Of a DNA stretch of 64,000 nt, positions 1 to 13,200 are shown piece after piece; positions within the stretch are counted from its first letter, which is position 1, and each line of letters opens with the position of its first letter. Below the pieces are notes generated by a model. It did no database searches, had not been told where the DNA came from, and saw only the letters and a list, made by a program, of their open reading frames with translations. Location: the NCBI GenBank assembly GCA_007844125.1, contig CM017558.1:27671478-27735477 (forward strand), read 5' to 3'. The translations under genes and the position numbers were made by a program. Source of the DNA: Sinonovacula constricta. Its lineage: Eukaryota > Mollusca > Bivalvia > Cardiida > Solecurtidae.

Positions 1-230
1 AATAGAATACTTATGTTAATTATGATGGTATTTTTTTTTTCATCAATTCTATGCAGGTCAGGTACATTTCCATGTACAGAGAATAATTAAAACGCTTGGT
101 GTATATGACAATTTGTTAATTATTATGTTAATTTTTTTTCATCAATGCTATGCAGGTCATGTACATTTCCATGTACAGAGAATAATTGAAACGCTTGGTG
201 TATATGACAATTTGTTAATTATTATGGTAA
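1..230. repeat. 98-base tandem duplication
   Basis: Two near-identical units containing CATCAAT-CTATGCAGGTCA and a CATTTCCATGTACAGAGAAT segment are offset by 98 bases (for example GCAGGTCA at 53 and 151). The left edge is cut by the window. Confidence 0.8.
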
Positions 231-384
231 GTGTTTTAAACTGTCAAAAAGGATGAAACTAAAATTTACCCAGACTCCCGAGAAATGGAGAATAGGCTGC
301 ATCAAAACTCGGGTGTTTCATGGAAAATAATGAATGCATTTTGATAAAAAAAATAGTTGCATTACAAAGCATTTGAACACATAC

Positions 385-540
385 CTTCTGGAAATGAAAA
401 TTTCGTGTACCATCAACTTTCTGCATGTCATTTAAGATCAAAGAGGTATTCACGACTGGATACCATTCATATTGGCCAACCTTCTTTTCTCCAAGTGCGA
501 ACAAGGACCGACAGTATGCATGACAGTAGGTACTGAACCA
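385..540 (-). CDS. Exon-like ORF of an unidentified gene, 52 codons, phase 0/0
   Basis: On the - strand, tattttcag precedes TGG at 540 and AAG|gtatgtg follows 385. The 156 bases between are open and encode WFSTYCHAYCRSLFALGEKK, then VGQYEWYPVVNTSLILNDMQ and KVDGTRNFHFQK. The length is a multiple of three and both splice signals are good, so this looks like an internal exon. I do not recognise the protein. The rest of such a gene would lie to the left, outside the window, or on the - strand side between 540 and 3 kb. Confidence 0.5.
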
Positions 541-674
541 CTGAAAATATGCTGACAATGTCACAGTATCTTAAATACGGTGTTTTAAGCCTCAAAATAT
601 TTATCATGAACACTTTTTACACCAGAATGTAATGGTAGGAAATTTAGGCACGCGTAGTAAAAAATAGCAATCTG

Positions 675-684
675 GCGCATGCGC
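675..684. promoter_or_regulatory. NRF1-type palindrome GCGCATGCGC
   Basis: This perfect 10-base palindrome matches the known NRF1 consensus. It sits 135 bases upstream, in - orientation, of the exon-like ORF in an AT-rich setting. The inverted copy at 61906-61915 keeps it unchanged. Promoter function is inference. Confidence 0.4.
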
Positions 685-736
685 ACACTAGACAGAGAAA
701 TTTAAGCACGGTAGAAACATCAGACCGTGACACCGC

Positions 737-2103
737 GCATTGTTAATTTAGTACAGTCTCCCGAATATTCCGCCAACGACTGGTTCCATGTGCTCGACTG
801 TACACAGTGTTGTGTGTTAAGAACTTGGGATACGGCGGGAATAACCTACATATACAACAATTACATTTTCTATTGTTTCATTTAAGTATATCATTTCTGC
901 TCATTTATGTATAAACTTTGAATTACTTAATATTTTTTTCATGTGTATTTTTGAAAGATCTAGATTTTTGTTTTTCTTCTCCAAGTTAATTTCTTGCATC
1001 ATCAAAACAAACCATAACGGGACTGACTGGACCGCGTGCTAAAATCATGACCGACTTTCCTTTCATGCTTTTGTTTATTGTTTTTGTTCATCTATTTTAG
1101 ATATATATATATATATTTATGCGTTTAGTCACTAATTAGTAATTTATTAATAAAAAGACTTAGCCAAATTGAATCGTTTTCATTATTTTGACATTATTGA
1201 CCTTTTTTCTTTTCTTAACATAAATTGTACTCATTGAACTCAGAAATTCAGGCTGTAGGTAATCGCGATTGTCATCTAGGTTGTAAAAGAGTCTTCTGAC
1301 ATGTTCATTTTATGGTGTATGAAAAAGCATTTGCTGATTTTGAAGGCAGAAAATGGTGCTTCTATGTAAAGACAGGTTATTATTGCTAGAATAAATTATT
1401 CTTACATTACCTAAATTGTAAAACAATGTTTTTTTTAACTATATATTCAATATATTATTCAAGTCTAGAATTTAAGCGTTTTTCCAGTTGCATTTTTTGC
1501 CACTGCAAATATTTTCAGCTTGCAATTTCTAGAAGCTACTTGCTGTTTTTTTAAAAAAGTATTTAATTACATTACATGCTAATGCTAGATAAGATTAAAT
1601 AGTATTTGAAGTCAGTGTGCCATTTAAAAAAGAAGAAAATCATGTAAGTATTAATGTTATTATCATCATAACAAGTGTAAGTGAAACTTTTTTAAAAGCT
1701 GCTGTTCAGTATTTTAAAAGGGTGTCATGTCATAAAGGCCCAAATCTGAAACAGCCCAGACCAAAAAAGGCCTATGTTTTAAGGGTATCAGAATGGCTCA
1801 CAAATACTGAAATAGGGGTCATAAAAGCCTATATGTGTTGTAATATGAAAGTGTCTGTTATTGATTTGTTCAAGTAGCATATTGGTCGCTGCTGTATATT
1901 ATTAAATGTATTGTTTTCTTATCTCATAAGTACTGTTGATAGACATAAATAAAGGCAATAAAGATAATAGGAATGCTGCGCAATTCATCTTGTAATTACC
2001 ATATGGAAGCATTTGCATTATTGTTACTTCTGTTTTTTAGGCAGTGTTTGTGTCACAGGAGTTTGAAGGTGTTCTTTATGAAATACTGATAATTTTGGTT
2101 ATT
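737..2103. other. AT-rich intergenic or 5' intronic sequence
   Basis: I see no supported gene here. A slightly GC-richer patch at about 750-850 could hold a promoter or the missing noncoding 5' exon of the transporter. The open frame at 1617-1877 starts at GTG, lacks splice or homology support, and looks random. Confidence 0.4.
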
Positions 2104-2108
2104 TAAGC

Positions 2109-2959
2109 CAGGGGTTTTTCTGCCTATTTTGGGAAAAGAAGTCTGGTCATTTTGGGAATTTTATCGACAAAAATGTCAATTTTGAGAATTTTTGTATCAA
2201 TAAAATGGTCCATTTTGGGAAAATTTTGTGTGCACTTATTTTGTTAAATCAGTACATTTTACTATACAAATAAGCTTTACTAGTTAACATTTATAATTAG
2301 CAAACCTTTAAAGGAAAATATTTTTTTCATTTAAATTATCCATCTTATGAAATTGAAATTCTTGAAAAACACAGTGACATGGTAGTAATTTAATGGTACA
2401 TGTAGAGTATTATCTAACATTACCGGTACCAATAATGGAACCAAATCTTTTAGCAGAATTAACAATTTCAATAACTAGAAACAAACAGAACATCAGGTGA
2501 CCTGTTTGTTCTACAGTACTTTAACAGTTCAAAAACTTCTACTTAACAAGTTACATTACAACATTATTTTTCTCAGCTTTCTGGTTTTGAAAGCTTCACA
2601 GAGTTCTTCGAATGTTTCATCAGTAAGGTCAAGTCCTTCTATGCATGTAAACATCAAAACCCTGGCGAATTTTCTTGCTGTAATACTTGCTGTTGTGCGA
2701 AGACATTGTCGCGTAAATACATTACACTAAGATATGCGGAAGAGTTCGTAATTTATCGCTGGAGTATGCTTACATCCGGGCACTTTTCTTATGGCATAAA
2801 TGTGGAAAAAACAATTGTTACCGTCCGTTTTCGTATATTTAATACGATTTCTGCAGATATTCTGGAATGAGGATGTTTTCAATTGGGAAAAATGTTAGCT
2901 GGATTTCATTGGGAACGGGGCCGTTCGCTGGAGGCGCAGACAGTGATGAAAAACCCCTG
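2109..2959. mobile_element. 851-base TIR transposon with CAGGGGTTTTTC ends (family H)
   Basis: The 12-base ends CAGGGGTTTTTC and GAAAAACCCCTG are perfect inverted repeats. They are flanked by a 5-base duplication TAAGC (2104-2108 and 2960-2964). Subterminal TTTTGGGA motifs recur near the left end, and TTGGGAA motifs near the right end. CAG ends with 5-base duplications are compatible with a hAT-like element of the 5-base group, but no transposase is visible. Confidence 0.8.
2556..2726 (-). CDS. Exon-like ORF inside the 851-base transposon
   Basis: A - strand frame of 56 codons follows a cttag acceptor-like site. It includes TARKFARVLMFTCIEGLDLT then DETFEELCEAFKTRKLRKI before TAA. The composition is protein-like (acidic and basic helix, few stops in this frame). 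I do not recognise it securely; it may be a remnant of the element's own gene or a captured exon. Confidence 0.3.
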   Translation of the reverse strand, partial: CNVFTRQCLRTTASITARKFARVLMFTCIEGLDLTDETFEELCEAFKTRKLRKIML

Positions 2960-3240
2960 TAAGCACTATTGAAATGAACATGTGATAAACTTGTTGTGAA
3001 TAAAATTTTCTCTGCAATGATGTAGGATCTTTGTGGATCTTTGTGGTGTGTGCCTTTCTGGTCCAGGCCATTTTAGACCTGGGCCATTTTGGTCTTGGGC
3101 CTTTTCGTTTTGGACCTGTTAGACCAGGATTGGTTGAAAAGGCTCATTGCTGAGGAATTTTAGTATTAGAAGAGATATAGTGTTTGTTCTTTATTGTCCA
3201 TTATTTATCCATTTTATTTCTAGTTAAATAGTTTTATCAC

Positions 3241-3275
3241 CTTTTTTTCTTCCAGAAGTGTTGTAAGTCGGCACA
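3241..3275 (+). other. 3' splice site and 20-base 5' UTR of the transporter gene
   Basis: A pyrimidine tract followed by CCAG ends at 3255. The next 20 bases lead to the ATG at 3276. This shows that the first coding exon is preceded by an intron, so at least one noncoding 5' exon and the promoter lie upstream, in or before the window. I could not pick that exon out with confidence between 737 and 3240. Confidence 0.65.
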
Positions 3276-3753
3276 ATGGGGTGTTGTGGGAAGAAAGACG
3301 AGCTGGAGGTTACGGCCGTAAGCAGTGACGAACAGGAAGGCAAATTGGCCATGAAGAAACAGATCACCTTATTCCATGGCGTGGCCATTATCGTTGGTAT
3401 TATCGTCGGCTCAGGAATCTTTGTGTCGCCTGTTGGCATCCTTCAGAATGTTAACTCTGTCGGCATGTCATTTATTCTTTGGGTGGTTTGTGGAATCTAC
3501 AATGCTCTTGGAGCTGTGTGTTATGCCGAGTTAGGGACGATGATCCCACAGTCTGGCGGTGAATATGTGTATATCCGCCGTGCGTTTGGCGACATCGCAT
3601 CATTTGTGTGTCTGTGGATTGACTTTTTATTGATCTGTCCGGTCGGTATAGCAGCCATGGGTCTAATGTTTGCAGTGTATCTGCTGAAGCCAATCTACCC
3701 TAACTGTGATGTGCCGGATGATTCTGCGAGAGTTGTCGCAGGTGTCATAACAG
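3276..3753 (+). CDS. SLC7 transporter coding exon 1 (residues 1-159)
   Basis: This exon encodes the cytoplasmic N-terminus, TM1-TM3 and the start of TM4. ATG at 3276 is chosen because the family-conserved TM1 begins about 30 residues later and the upstream splice site leaves no room for a longer frame. It ends CAG|gttagt in phase 1. The N-terminus reads MGCCGKK, an acylation-like start that is unusual for the family. Cys144 is the predicted heavy-chain disulphide cysteine. Confidence 0.93.
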
Positions 3754-6700
3754 GTTAGTTAAACGTTTCATTTCATCTAACAGTGTACACTATCAGTGGC
3801 CATTATAAAATAAAAAGTTATCTTCTATCTGTGATGGTCTTTTAGTTTAATAATCTATCAGAGAAGTAAATCTTACTTTTATTAGTCTGCATATTTCAGA
3901 CTGGAAAAGGGCACCTTCAGTTTTTTTGCTCATTATTATTATTATCATTATTATTATTCAATTAAGAATAATTTATCACCACCTATTGTATAATCTGTTT
4001 AGAAACTATTTTTTTTCCATATTTTTTTTAAATTCTAAAAATGGTTGTGTTCACACTTATTTACTTGCAGCGTTTTTTTTTTCCTCATTGGGAATGGGTC
4101 CGGTACCATCAAATTGGGAATTTTTCGAATCGTGAAAAGTGCCAAATTGGGAATTTTCGCGTCGTAAAATTAGGCTAATTGGGAATTTCATGTACAAGGT
4201 GATTATATTACAATATTTGCATAAATGTGAATAGTTTTGCATTCTTTGTATGTAAGTTTATTGACTTGAGAGGAATAAAGTGAAAAAAAAAGTCTGAAAA
4301 TAGTTTTATCAGCATGTTTATTTGAACCTTGATAATGTTTCAGCAAAGTGATCGTGCAATAAAATATATCACTTGATGTAGAAAAAGTTAAAAATAGTGA
4401 TTGGTTTTTAGTCGTTTGCGGTAGTATTTACTGTTGTGCCTCATCCTGGGGCTGCCTTGTAGATATAAAAACAAGTATAATAATTTACTGATGAAAGAAT
4501 GTGTAAACATTTAAGATTTAATATTAACCACTGTTATAAAAACTGTCAAGATAAACTTGTCTAAACAAGCAATTTATAATTATGAAATGTTATGCACTAA
4601 TGAATAGTATACATCATCACTCCCCACCCACTTAAAAATACAGAAAATGACAATTTTCAGTTTTGTTTGAGACTGTTGTGACCAGTGTTGTCATTAAATA
4701 AATTGAAGTCTTTCTGTTTATAAAATTAAAAATATTGATTACTCACTTAGAAAAACAATTCTCAATCGGGACCAAAACAGCAACAGAAAAAAACAACATG
4801 GGATCAAAATTTGAGACGATGTGCCATTTAAGGTTTTAGACATCTTAACGTGCATGGTTTAACTCAAAATCTACTGTTTTTTTAAAAAAAAAAAAACAAT
4901 GCTTGTATTTAAAAGTTATCCATTGCTCTTTCATAATACGCTTTTAGTGAAGCATTGCCTGCATAAATTCTGAATAATTTGGACGATTTTCATTTTTCGT
5001 AGCAGCCATGCCTTTTTTTACGTCAACAGAAAATGCGATTTACAGTAAAGGAATTTCTCGCTGTTAGCCAATCAGCGTATCCCAAACTGGGGAAATACCA
5101 TCGCGTCATTGTTTTTGCCACAGCGCGTCACAGAATCGCGTCACATGTTCTGTGAATCGACTGGTTTATGTTTCTATTTTCATACCTCGTGGTTTGCAAA
5201 TAGATATTGCAAACCAGTCTCTAACATTTTGTTCGTACCCATAACTTTTCGATCCTAGCGGCGTAAGTGAAAATGAGTAAGAATTGAACGGAATTTTGTT
5301 TGTTTTTGATATTTTTGGACTTTTTTGTGGGTTGTTTTTGATGAAATTGGTGAAAATGCTACTTCGGATTCATTGGGAAGGGTACGTTCCCGGAATTGGG
5401 AAGGGTCCGGTCGCGAAATTGGGAAAGACCGGTACCGATTGGGAACGGGTCCGTTTACCGGACTCGGCTAAAGAAGGAAAAAAAACGCTGACTTGTTTGC
5501 ATGCCATATTTGATGAGTACATTTATTTCTTTATATTGGTTGAAAACACTAGAAAAAATCCTTCTTTCAAAGAAGAGATAATGATGAGATATTATGAAAG
5601 TTGTCCTTGATGGATAGGTTAATTATTATGTTAGGTTAAATATTTCTCAGGGTTGTTTCTAGGTTACGTTTGTAAGAATTCATTTATCTGAGTCATTGCA
5701 TGCATGATGAATACATAACACATGTGACATCTGGGCATCAGAGCCTGTCAGAGGCTTCTAACAGGCATCATATTGAAACCAGACCATTGACTACTTGAAA
5801 AATGCAAATACATACGTGTGCAATTTACATCACCTGGTGTGTCACAGTGTCAGCCATGTGGTCACTCGGTCAGAATCTGACCCATTGGGTGCCTGGTGTT
5901 GGGGGCCTGTTTTAAGTTGGCAACCTGGGAAAAGTCTAAAGTAGAACATTTTTAGTAAGCCATTGTAACTTCTTAGTTATTGCTTAGCCTTTCAACTTTA
6001 GGCCTAAAATTATAGCGACCAATTCTTTACCATTCATTCACCTGGCTTAAGATGGCATAGATCCTGATCAGACTGGCTGGTTCAGGTCTTTTAGGAGTTT
6101 GATCAAATGATGCCAAGCAGAGATTACCTGTAGCATTGATAATAAGCGAGTTACTGAATTTGAACCTATGGTTTTCTTTATTATATGTCCTATATATAAT
6201 CTTATGTTGGGTAGCATAAGCAGTTTGGAGCTGGCTCCAGTTATGGGAGGCCCATTGTTTGATCGAGGGTCACGACATGCCGTAGTATTTTATTGTAGTA
6301 AAATGGTAGCTGGCTAACAGTCAAGCAAGCATAATGGTAGTTCCACATTTGATCTGCCTATTGTCAGGATGGTATGACTAGGTGACCGTGTGGTATACGG
6401 TATGTCAGGTGTTCCCGGCATACTATACACAGTGAAGGCAGCATTATATCTGCTTCAAGTAGATACCATTTCCAGATAACTGAAATACTGTTGTGCAATG
6501 ATAAACCCAGCAAACATAAACAATCATCAAGTCAAATATATTTCTATAAAAGATGTGTTTCTAGCTCAAACTTCAGCACTAAGCTTTTAACATACTTTAT
6601 AATAAATAATGAAAATACAGTTGTTTTACACAGGGTAACATCCAGCTATCTATTGGTGGGGGAAGACCCTAGACACTTATCTGGGTAGAACCACCGGCAC

Positions 6701-7223
6701 ACTGTAATGTCATTATTTGTCACAACCTCTAGCATACAGTTGTGAAGGAGAAGCACTAAAATACACAACATAATCAAGGTAGCAGGATTCCATGTACCAT
6801 TATTGGCAATCAAGATGTTTACAGTCACTGGAGTTGGATTGAAATCGTAGAGCTTAGTCACATTCTAGTTTACACTAGAAACATACCAGTGTCAAGAGGA
6901 CAAGTTCCCCTACTCAAACCCATTGTCAGCTACATTGTGCCATACACAATCCTTGGCTACTTACTTATAACCTACATGCAAAACATGCTGACCCTTATAA
7001 TGGAAACTACACAGCAAATAGTGCAGATCGTAATCAGACAGCTCTCAGTTGTGTGGCAGCAGAACTGATCTGGATCTACGAAAATTGTATAAGTCTGAGA
7101 CTACGTGGGTGGTGGAGGATATGGTAGTGGTTCTTACCAGATAATTTTCTTGGGGCTTCCTCCCCCCTAAAATAATCGGGTGTTGCTATAGTGACCATAA
7201 TTGTGATCCTGTGATGTACTTAG

Positions 7224-7265
<42 letters not shown>

Positions 7266-10200
7266 GCAAAAACAAAATTTTAAAGGAAGAAAAACTTCCA
7301 CAACAAAAAATGTCGACCTATATCAGGTAAAGGTAAGGTAGTATTAGGGCCTCTTGTATGTTGAAGGTGTATGGAGTATAACACAACAAAAGTGCCAAGG
7401 TTAAACAGATTTATATACTCCTAACCTTCAAACGAAGGGATAGAAGTCCAATCATATGAGCAAAGCATTATTTTGCTATCCAACATAGTTTGTAAAGACA
7501 TGACATTGAGCATATTTAAATGTTAATTTCTGTCAGGGGTTTGTTTTACTGGAAAGAGAGGGGATGTGTTTATTTAAAGAATATTTAGGAATTATCAATA
7601 TTAGTTTTAATTTAGTACTTAGTTTTTGCATTAATCCCAGCCAGAAAATTCTTGTTACTGTTTTTGTGAAATCTACACATTGTAAATTTATAACACATTC
7701 GGTTTAATACTACCAATTAATGCCGTGAATATTTGAAAACCGAGAAATTTTTTTTTCCATAAATTTATGCAACCTGTCGGCGGCTACACATAGACCGAGT
7801 TAAAACAAAATGGCTGCCAGTGCCATTTCTCAGCTTCTTGCTGAAATCTATATCACTTTTTTGGCCTAGCCTTATAAGCCCGTCAAATTACTTCAAATGC
7901 AGTGGGGCCAAATAAGGGATATAGATATTGGCACTGTTATAAAGCAGGCAGTCATGTTATTGAAAGCGGCAGGTGCTTTTTATAGGACTAATAACGTTAT
8001 GTTATTTAATAAATTTAAGTAAAATGCATTAAGTATATATAGAAATGGGTTCATTCAAGTCCTGTAATGTAATTAAAATTGTAATTAATTGTTTGTGTTA
8101 ATTACTTTTTTCAATTAAGGACAGTTACAATTTGCAGTCATCTGTTCGGGGTTAGGTTTTATCAAACTTATAATAGAATTATTAAATTTAATAGAATATT
8201 AATTTGCTGTTATTGTAAATTTAAAAAAGTATGTAATTTACTATTAGTGTTATTGCATATTTATGTCCCTATGAACAAACATAAGTAGATTTGACAGACT
8301 TAAGTATTTAATATTATATAGCGGATCTGTTGATAAAACAAGGTATTTTGTCATATTTTTACCTGGGAATTGGGGCATTTTATTGAACATCACTTTAGTT
8401 ACTTTGTTACTTTTCAATGGATACTGTTTTATTTTCAACTCATTGGTGTAGTTTACACATGATATTCTGTGGTATTCTGCATTGTATCAAGTTATCATGC
8501 TTACCACCACATACACAAGTGTTACCTACCTGTAGACAATATGCTGCACACATGACAGGAGCCTGTTCTATGTGGGTCATGGGGCGTAGATGACAGCGGT
8601 CTCCTTAAAGGCTGTTAGCAGATACCTTAACATGAGGAATTGGGGTGTTAACTCTTACCCTGGTATATGGCTTAGGCAAATAATGCAAATCCAGATCAGC
8701 CAGTTCATACGTAATATTGAAGCATGTTTTTTTTTAACAAAATGTAGCAAGCTAAGGGTTAACAGAAAATACAGCCTTTCAAATGGTAATGATGTAATGT
8801 AGAATGAAAGCTTGAACACTGTTAACAGGAACATAGACGTTTAAAAAGTGAGAGTAAATCTAGATTGACCCATAATATGTCTGGCAAAAATGTTAGTCTG
8901 ATCGTTGGAATCCACCCCACCCCCGCCAACGAGAACATAGAGGTTGAAATAGTGAGAGTAAATCTAAATTGACCCATAGTATGTCAGGCAAAAATGTCAG
9001 TCTGACCTTCAGAATCCACCGCCACCCCACAGCTCATCTCTTGGCCACAAAATTTAACACTTCATGCACTATACATTGTGCATGAAGCGGAGAACATGTA
9101 TACATTACATATTTCATACACATTCAAGAATTATGTTGATGACATACTATTGTAGGAAGTAACATCGAAAAAAATGCACAAGTTGTATGTTAAGCTTGAG
9201 AGGTCTTGCTCAAATTCTTGTCAATGTCCTAGAGAGGTTTGTAGTTGACTTTTAAGTTGTAACTCCACAAAATGTTTTCAATAGAGTCAATCACATCTCT
9301 GCATAGAAGGCATAATTAGCTATTTTTATAACCAGCTACAAGATGTTTGGGACTGCTTAGCCACAAATGCATAAAGTAACAAAATATTATTTTTTTTTTA
9401 CTGAAAGGGAAAAGTGTTGCAAAACATTATTTATGTCATAAAATTATGTCATTGAGAAATAAGGTTCATGCAGATTCAAAATCAATATTTAGTGGAAATC
9501 CCCATTGTGGCTTATAATTAGAAAATGACGAAGAAACTGGGTGTAACTTGGAAACATATACTTTGGAAACATATTTATTCTATTCCAGCCAGACAGTCAC
9601 TTGACCCATGCAGCAAACTTAATATTACAAACAGTACAGAACAATAATAAGTGGCAAGTAACATTACTTAAAGCATTGAACATTGGAATTTGGCCCTATC
9701 TGGCTTGACACTGAGGTCACAGTGTGAGGTTAATGGGTTTGGGGAAGGAAGTGGAAGTGGGGCAGGTCTAGCAGGCTGGACACAGTCACAGGCTACAGGA
9801 AATGGGTGGGGATTAAAGCATTATTGACCAATAACAGTTCAGTACACCTTTGTGTGTGCATCAAGAATGACTAATTGTTTTACGACCTATTCCCCTATTA
9901 CACCTCTGTGTATAATAAACTTATCAGGTATCCAGCTGTGATCTCACAGTGTTAATTATATAGTGTTAATTTGGTGGAGGCCAGGGGGTGGGGTTGCTCT
10001 GAAGGCCATTTTCAGTGCCTTTTACATTAAAATTCGCAATTACAGTAAGTAATGATAAATTCATCTCCAGTGAGTAAATGTGGGACCATACCTAGTCAGT
10101 TATCGTTTCCAAATACTCTAAAACAATGGTTTGCTGTAATTGCAGGTAAAAATGTTTTTAATATAAAGTTAACATGAGATACCATCTTAAAGGTTTGTGG

Positions 10201-13200
10201 GCGATCATGACATGGGGTTGTTTCAATACCTCAAATGCCAAATTAAGGTATTAGATGTGTAATAATGACTAAATTGAATCCTGACAAAGGATATATCACA
10301 TTATTCAGCGTTGTATTCTGGATTATTTTCCAAATTTTAACAACTTTTCACCTCATATCTGACCTTTAAAAATTGATCTCATACATGTCAACATTGGACG
10401 AATAAAAAAATAAAGAAAACACAGTAATGTCATTTGTTTTCTACATTTTTATAAGAGTATACTTTTCTAAAAAAAAATCCAAAAACATGTGAAAAAAATC
10501 TACTTCTTTCTTTCTTTGCTTTAATTTTGCTTTTTTTTATGAATCATCCTGGCTGACCACGATTCCTTGTCGCCATTTTAAAGTGAAGAAATTTACCCGA
10601 TTTCATTGGATAAAATTGGAAAACTAAAATTGGGTGATTTCTTTTTTTGGAAGACAGAGTGTTGACATAAATGATCGAACATGTACGATCATAAAATGCT
10701 ACATGCCGACATTACACGAATATTCATGAGATTGATTACACATCTTATACCTTAAATTACTTGACATATCTATGAGTAAAGATACATTGTACTTGTTTTT
10801 TTAATTGATAACTTTTGGAGTTTGGGCGTTGAGGGGTGGGGGGCGGGGGGCGGAGATTTGATGGTGTCTTTAGCTACTCTGAAATGCATCAGTAGTTGTA
10901 CACTTCATTAGAAAGTGGGTTTCTTCTACTTCTCAAGTTGAGTTTTGAGCAATATTGTGTTTACTTTAAGTAAAGCAGTTATTTTAGATCTTCACATACA
11001 ACAGACACATATTAGATTATTCATGCTGTTCTCCTATTTTGTGTTAAGCCTTGCCTAGGCGTTTCTATCCAGTACACAAAATAGTAAATAAGGATAATTT
11101 GAAGGTCAAACACTCCCTATTGTTTGAGAATTATTTTTGAACAGACAGTAAACAAACTTCCAGCATGGGAATTGGGAATATAGTATATCTTGTAGCACTT
11201 CACCTGTGTAGCAGCAGCTAGCAGATAGTATGGAACTTTGAATCATGATGTTACACAGTTTTTGTTTTACTGCCCACATACCTCACCAGTTCACATGATT
11301 TCGTTCATTGTTCATTAGTTTTTGTTTGTTTGATGTTCATTTTATTCTGGCATAAATAAATGTTCTTTTTTGTCACTCTGTGTTATTTTTCCTTCAATGC
11401 ATAACTAATAAGCTCAGTTAATAGACTCATTACTCTGGTCAATACATAATTAAGTTAAATGTTAACTTATTTAAATGTTAAATTTATTATATGAAAATTT
11501 TGATGATTGCTGTGCGGTCTGGGTTTTTTTTTACCTTAAGCTGACGGGGCTTTTTAAAGGCCACTTCCTCTCAGAAAATATGTCCAGTTTTTCCCCTAAA
11601 CATGAAAATTCTCGTCTGATACATTCAATATTTCATTGCCGAAATGCGGAAATAAGATGGACTGATGCGAATTAATTACCTAAAGTCGTAGCTTGAGTGA
11701 TCTGGACTATGATAATCTAGTGGAGGAGTACTAAAACAGAAAAAATAGAGAGATGTATGATACATATAAAAAGTTTTAACATACATATTTCCCCTTTTTT
11801 TAATAAAACACTACAAAATTTCCCCATCTGAAAGGGCCCTGTCCCCTTTTTCAGAAAAAAAAAGCAATAACAGGCGGCATAAAGGTATCAAGTATTCAAG
11901 AGGCTTGCAGTGTGATTTCTGGCTGGGGTGGTCAATTTTTTCTTGCTGATTTTTCTTGTTGTCATTTCTGAGTAGTTCCACAAGTAGTCGGCTAAGTGTC
12001 AGGATATCCTGACTGAATGTGCGTCCAAGTTATCCTATCTCAATGTAGATTTCTGCCACAGAATGTGGTCTGGGTATTGGCCAGGTATAAATTAAGTCAT
12101 GGACTGCTTCATTAAATTATGCAAATACTTTGCCTGGTCCACTCGCAGTGAAATTTAAAGCTGGATGTCGGAGTTGACATTTATTTCAAATTATAAGATT
12201 AGGGTGTTAGAGAGGTGATTAAATTGTAGTAGGATATTATGTGGTTACATTATTATAGTGTATGTCTGCAAAGCCTGATTTAAATAACATTTTGATTGTT
12301 TTTGAGATTCATTGCAGCAATAGAATCATGAATGTTATATTGACATCGGACAAATGTCTGGGTAGAACAGGAGGCAAGTCAGCTTGAAGCCTTCTCTTGT
12401 TAAAGTTTTAACCCCAAATGGGACTTAAAAGGCCACCGACTGAATTTTCTTTTCATTCTTCTCTCAAACTGACAAACATTTCTTCAATGGTGGGGTGGGT
12501 CGGGGTTAATGATTGTAACCCACCTTTACTTCCCCAAGTACAAGTATTTTTTTTTTTAATGTAACCTGTCATTTATAATAGACATTTCCTTTTTTAAGTG
12601 TCTCTTTCTACAGTTATCATCCAAATATTTTCTTTACAAGAGTACTCTAATTTTTATTAAAACTTAAAATAAAAACCTGGTTTTGTCGCGTGGCAACGTT
12701 TCTTCTTGTTTTGACTATTTTGAGCTAAACCAATTGAATCACTCAAACATGTGGATTCTCAACTTATGACCTTTATGAATGAATGTAAATAAAAATATTA
12801 TGACATTTTAAGTGCCAAGTGTACATGGAGTTATTGTCTGTTACATGGCAATAGAGTCACCTACACAATGTTATGGCTTTCTACATTTATAACATTGTTA
12901 GGGTCGATACTTTTGTGCTCCTGTAAACATGGTTAGTAACAGGAATGTATGATAATGTTCGATGTTCATTCAAGACAAAAATCAGAGCAATTCTTATGAT
13001 CCTGTTGGTGTCACCATCTGTGTCATCACTGGTATACCTTCTTGTTCAATACCTTTTCTCAGAAACCATCAAAGATGTGAACTTCAAACATAATAATCCT
13101 CAGTTGCTTGTCAGAACCCAGTTTCAATGGTTATGTAACCCTACAATTCATTTTAGTTCTTTTTTCTAATTTGACTAATGATTCTGTTGAGGTTAATAAC

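Larger units (their letters stand above)
231..736 (-). repeat. Left arm of a ~500-base inverted segmental duplication
   Basis: Read on the - strand this matches 61856-62343 on the + strand along nearly its whole length, with small indels. It contains an exon-like ORF (385-540) and a GCGCATGCGC palindrome. The flanks outside are unrelated. Confidence 0.85.

Noticed and set aside
3224..3439. Frames opposite transporter exon 1 (also 3472-3693, -)
   Set aside because: These are antisense shadows of a well-supported exon.
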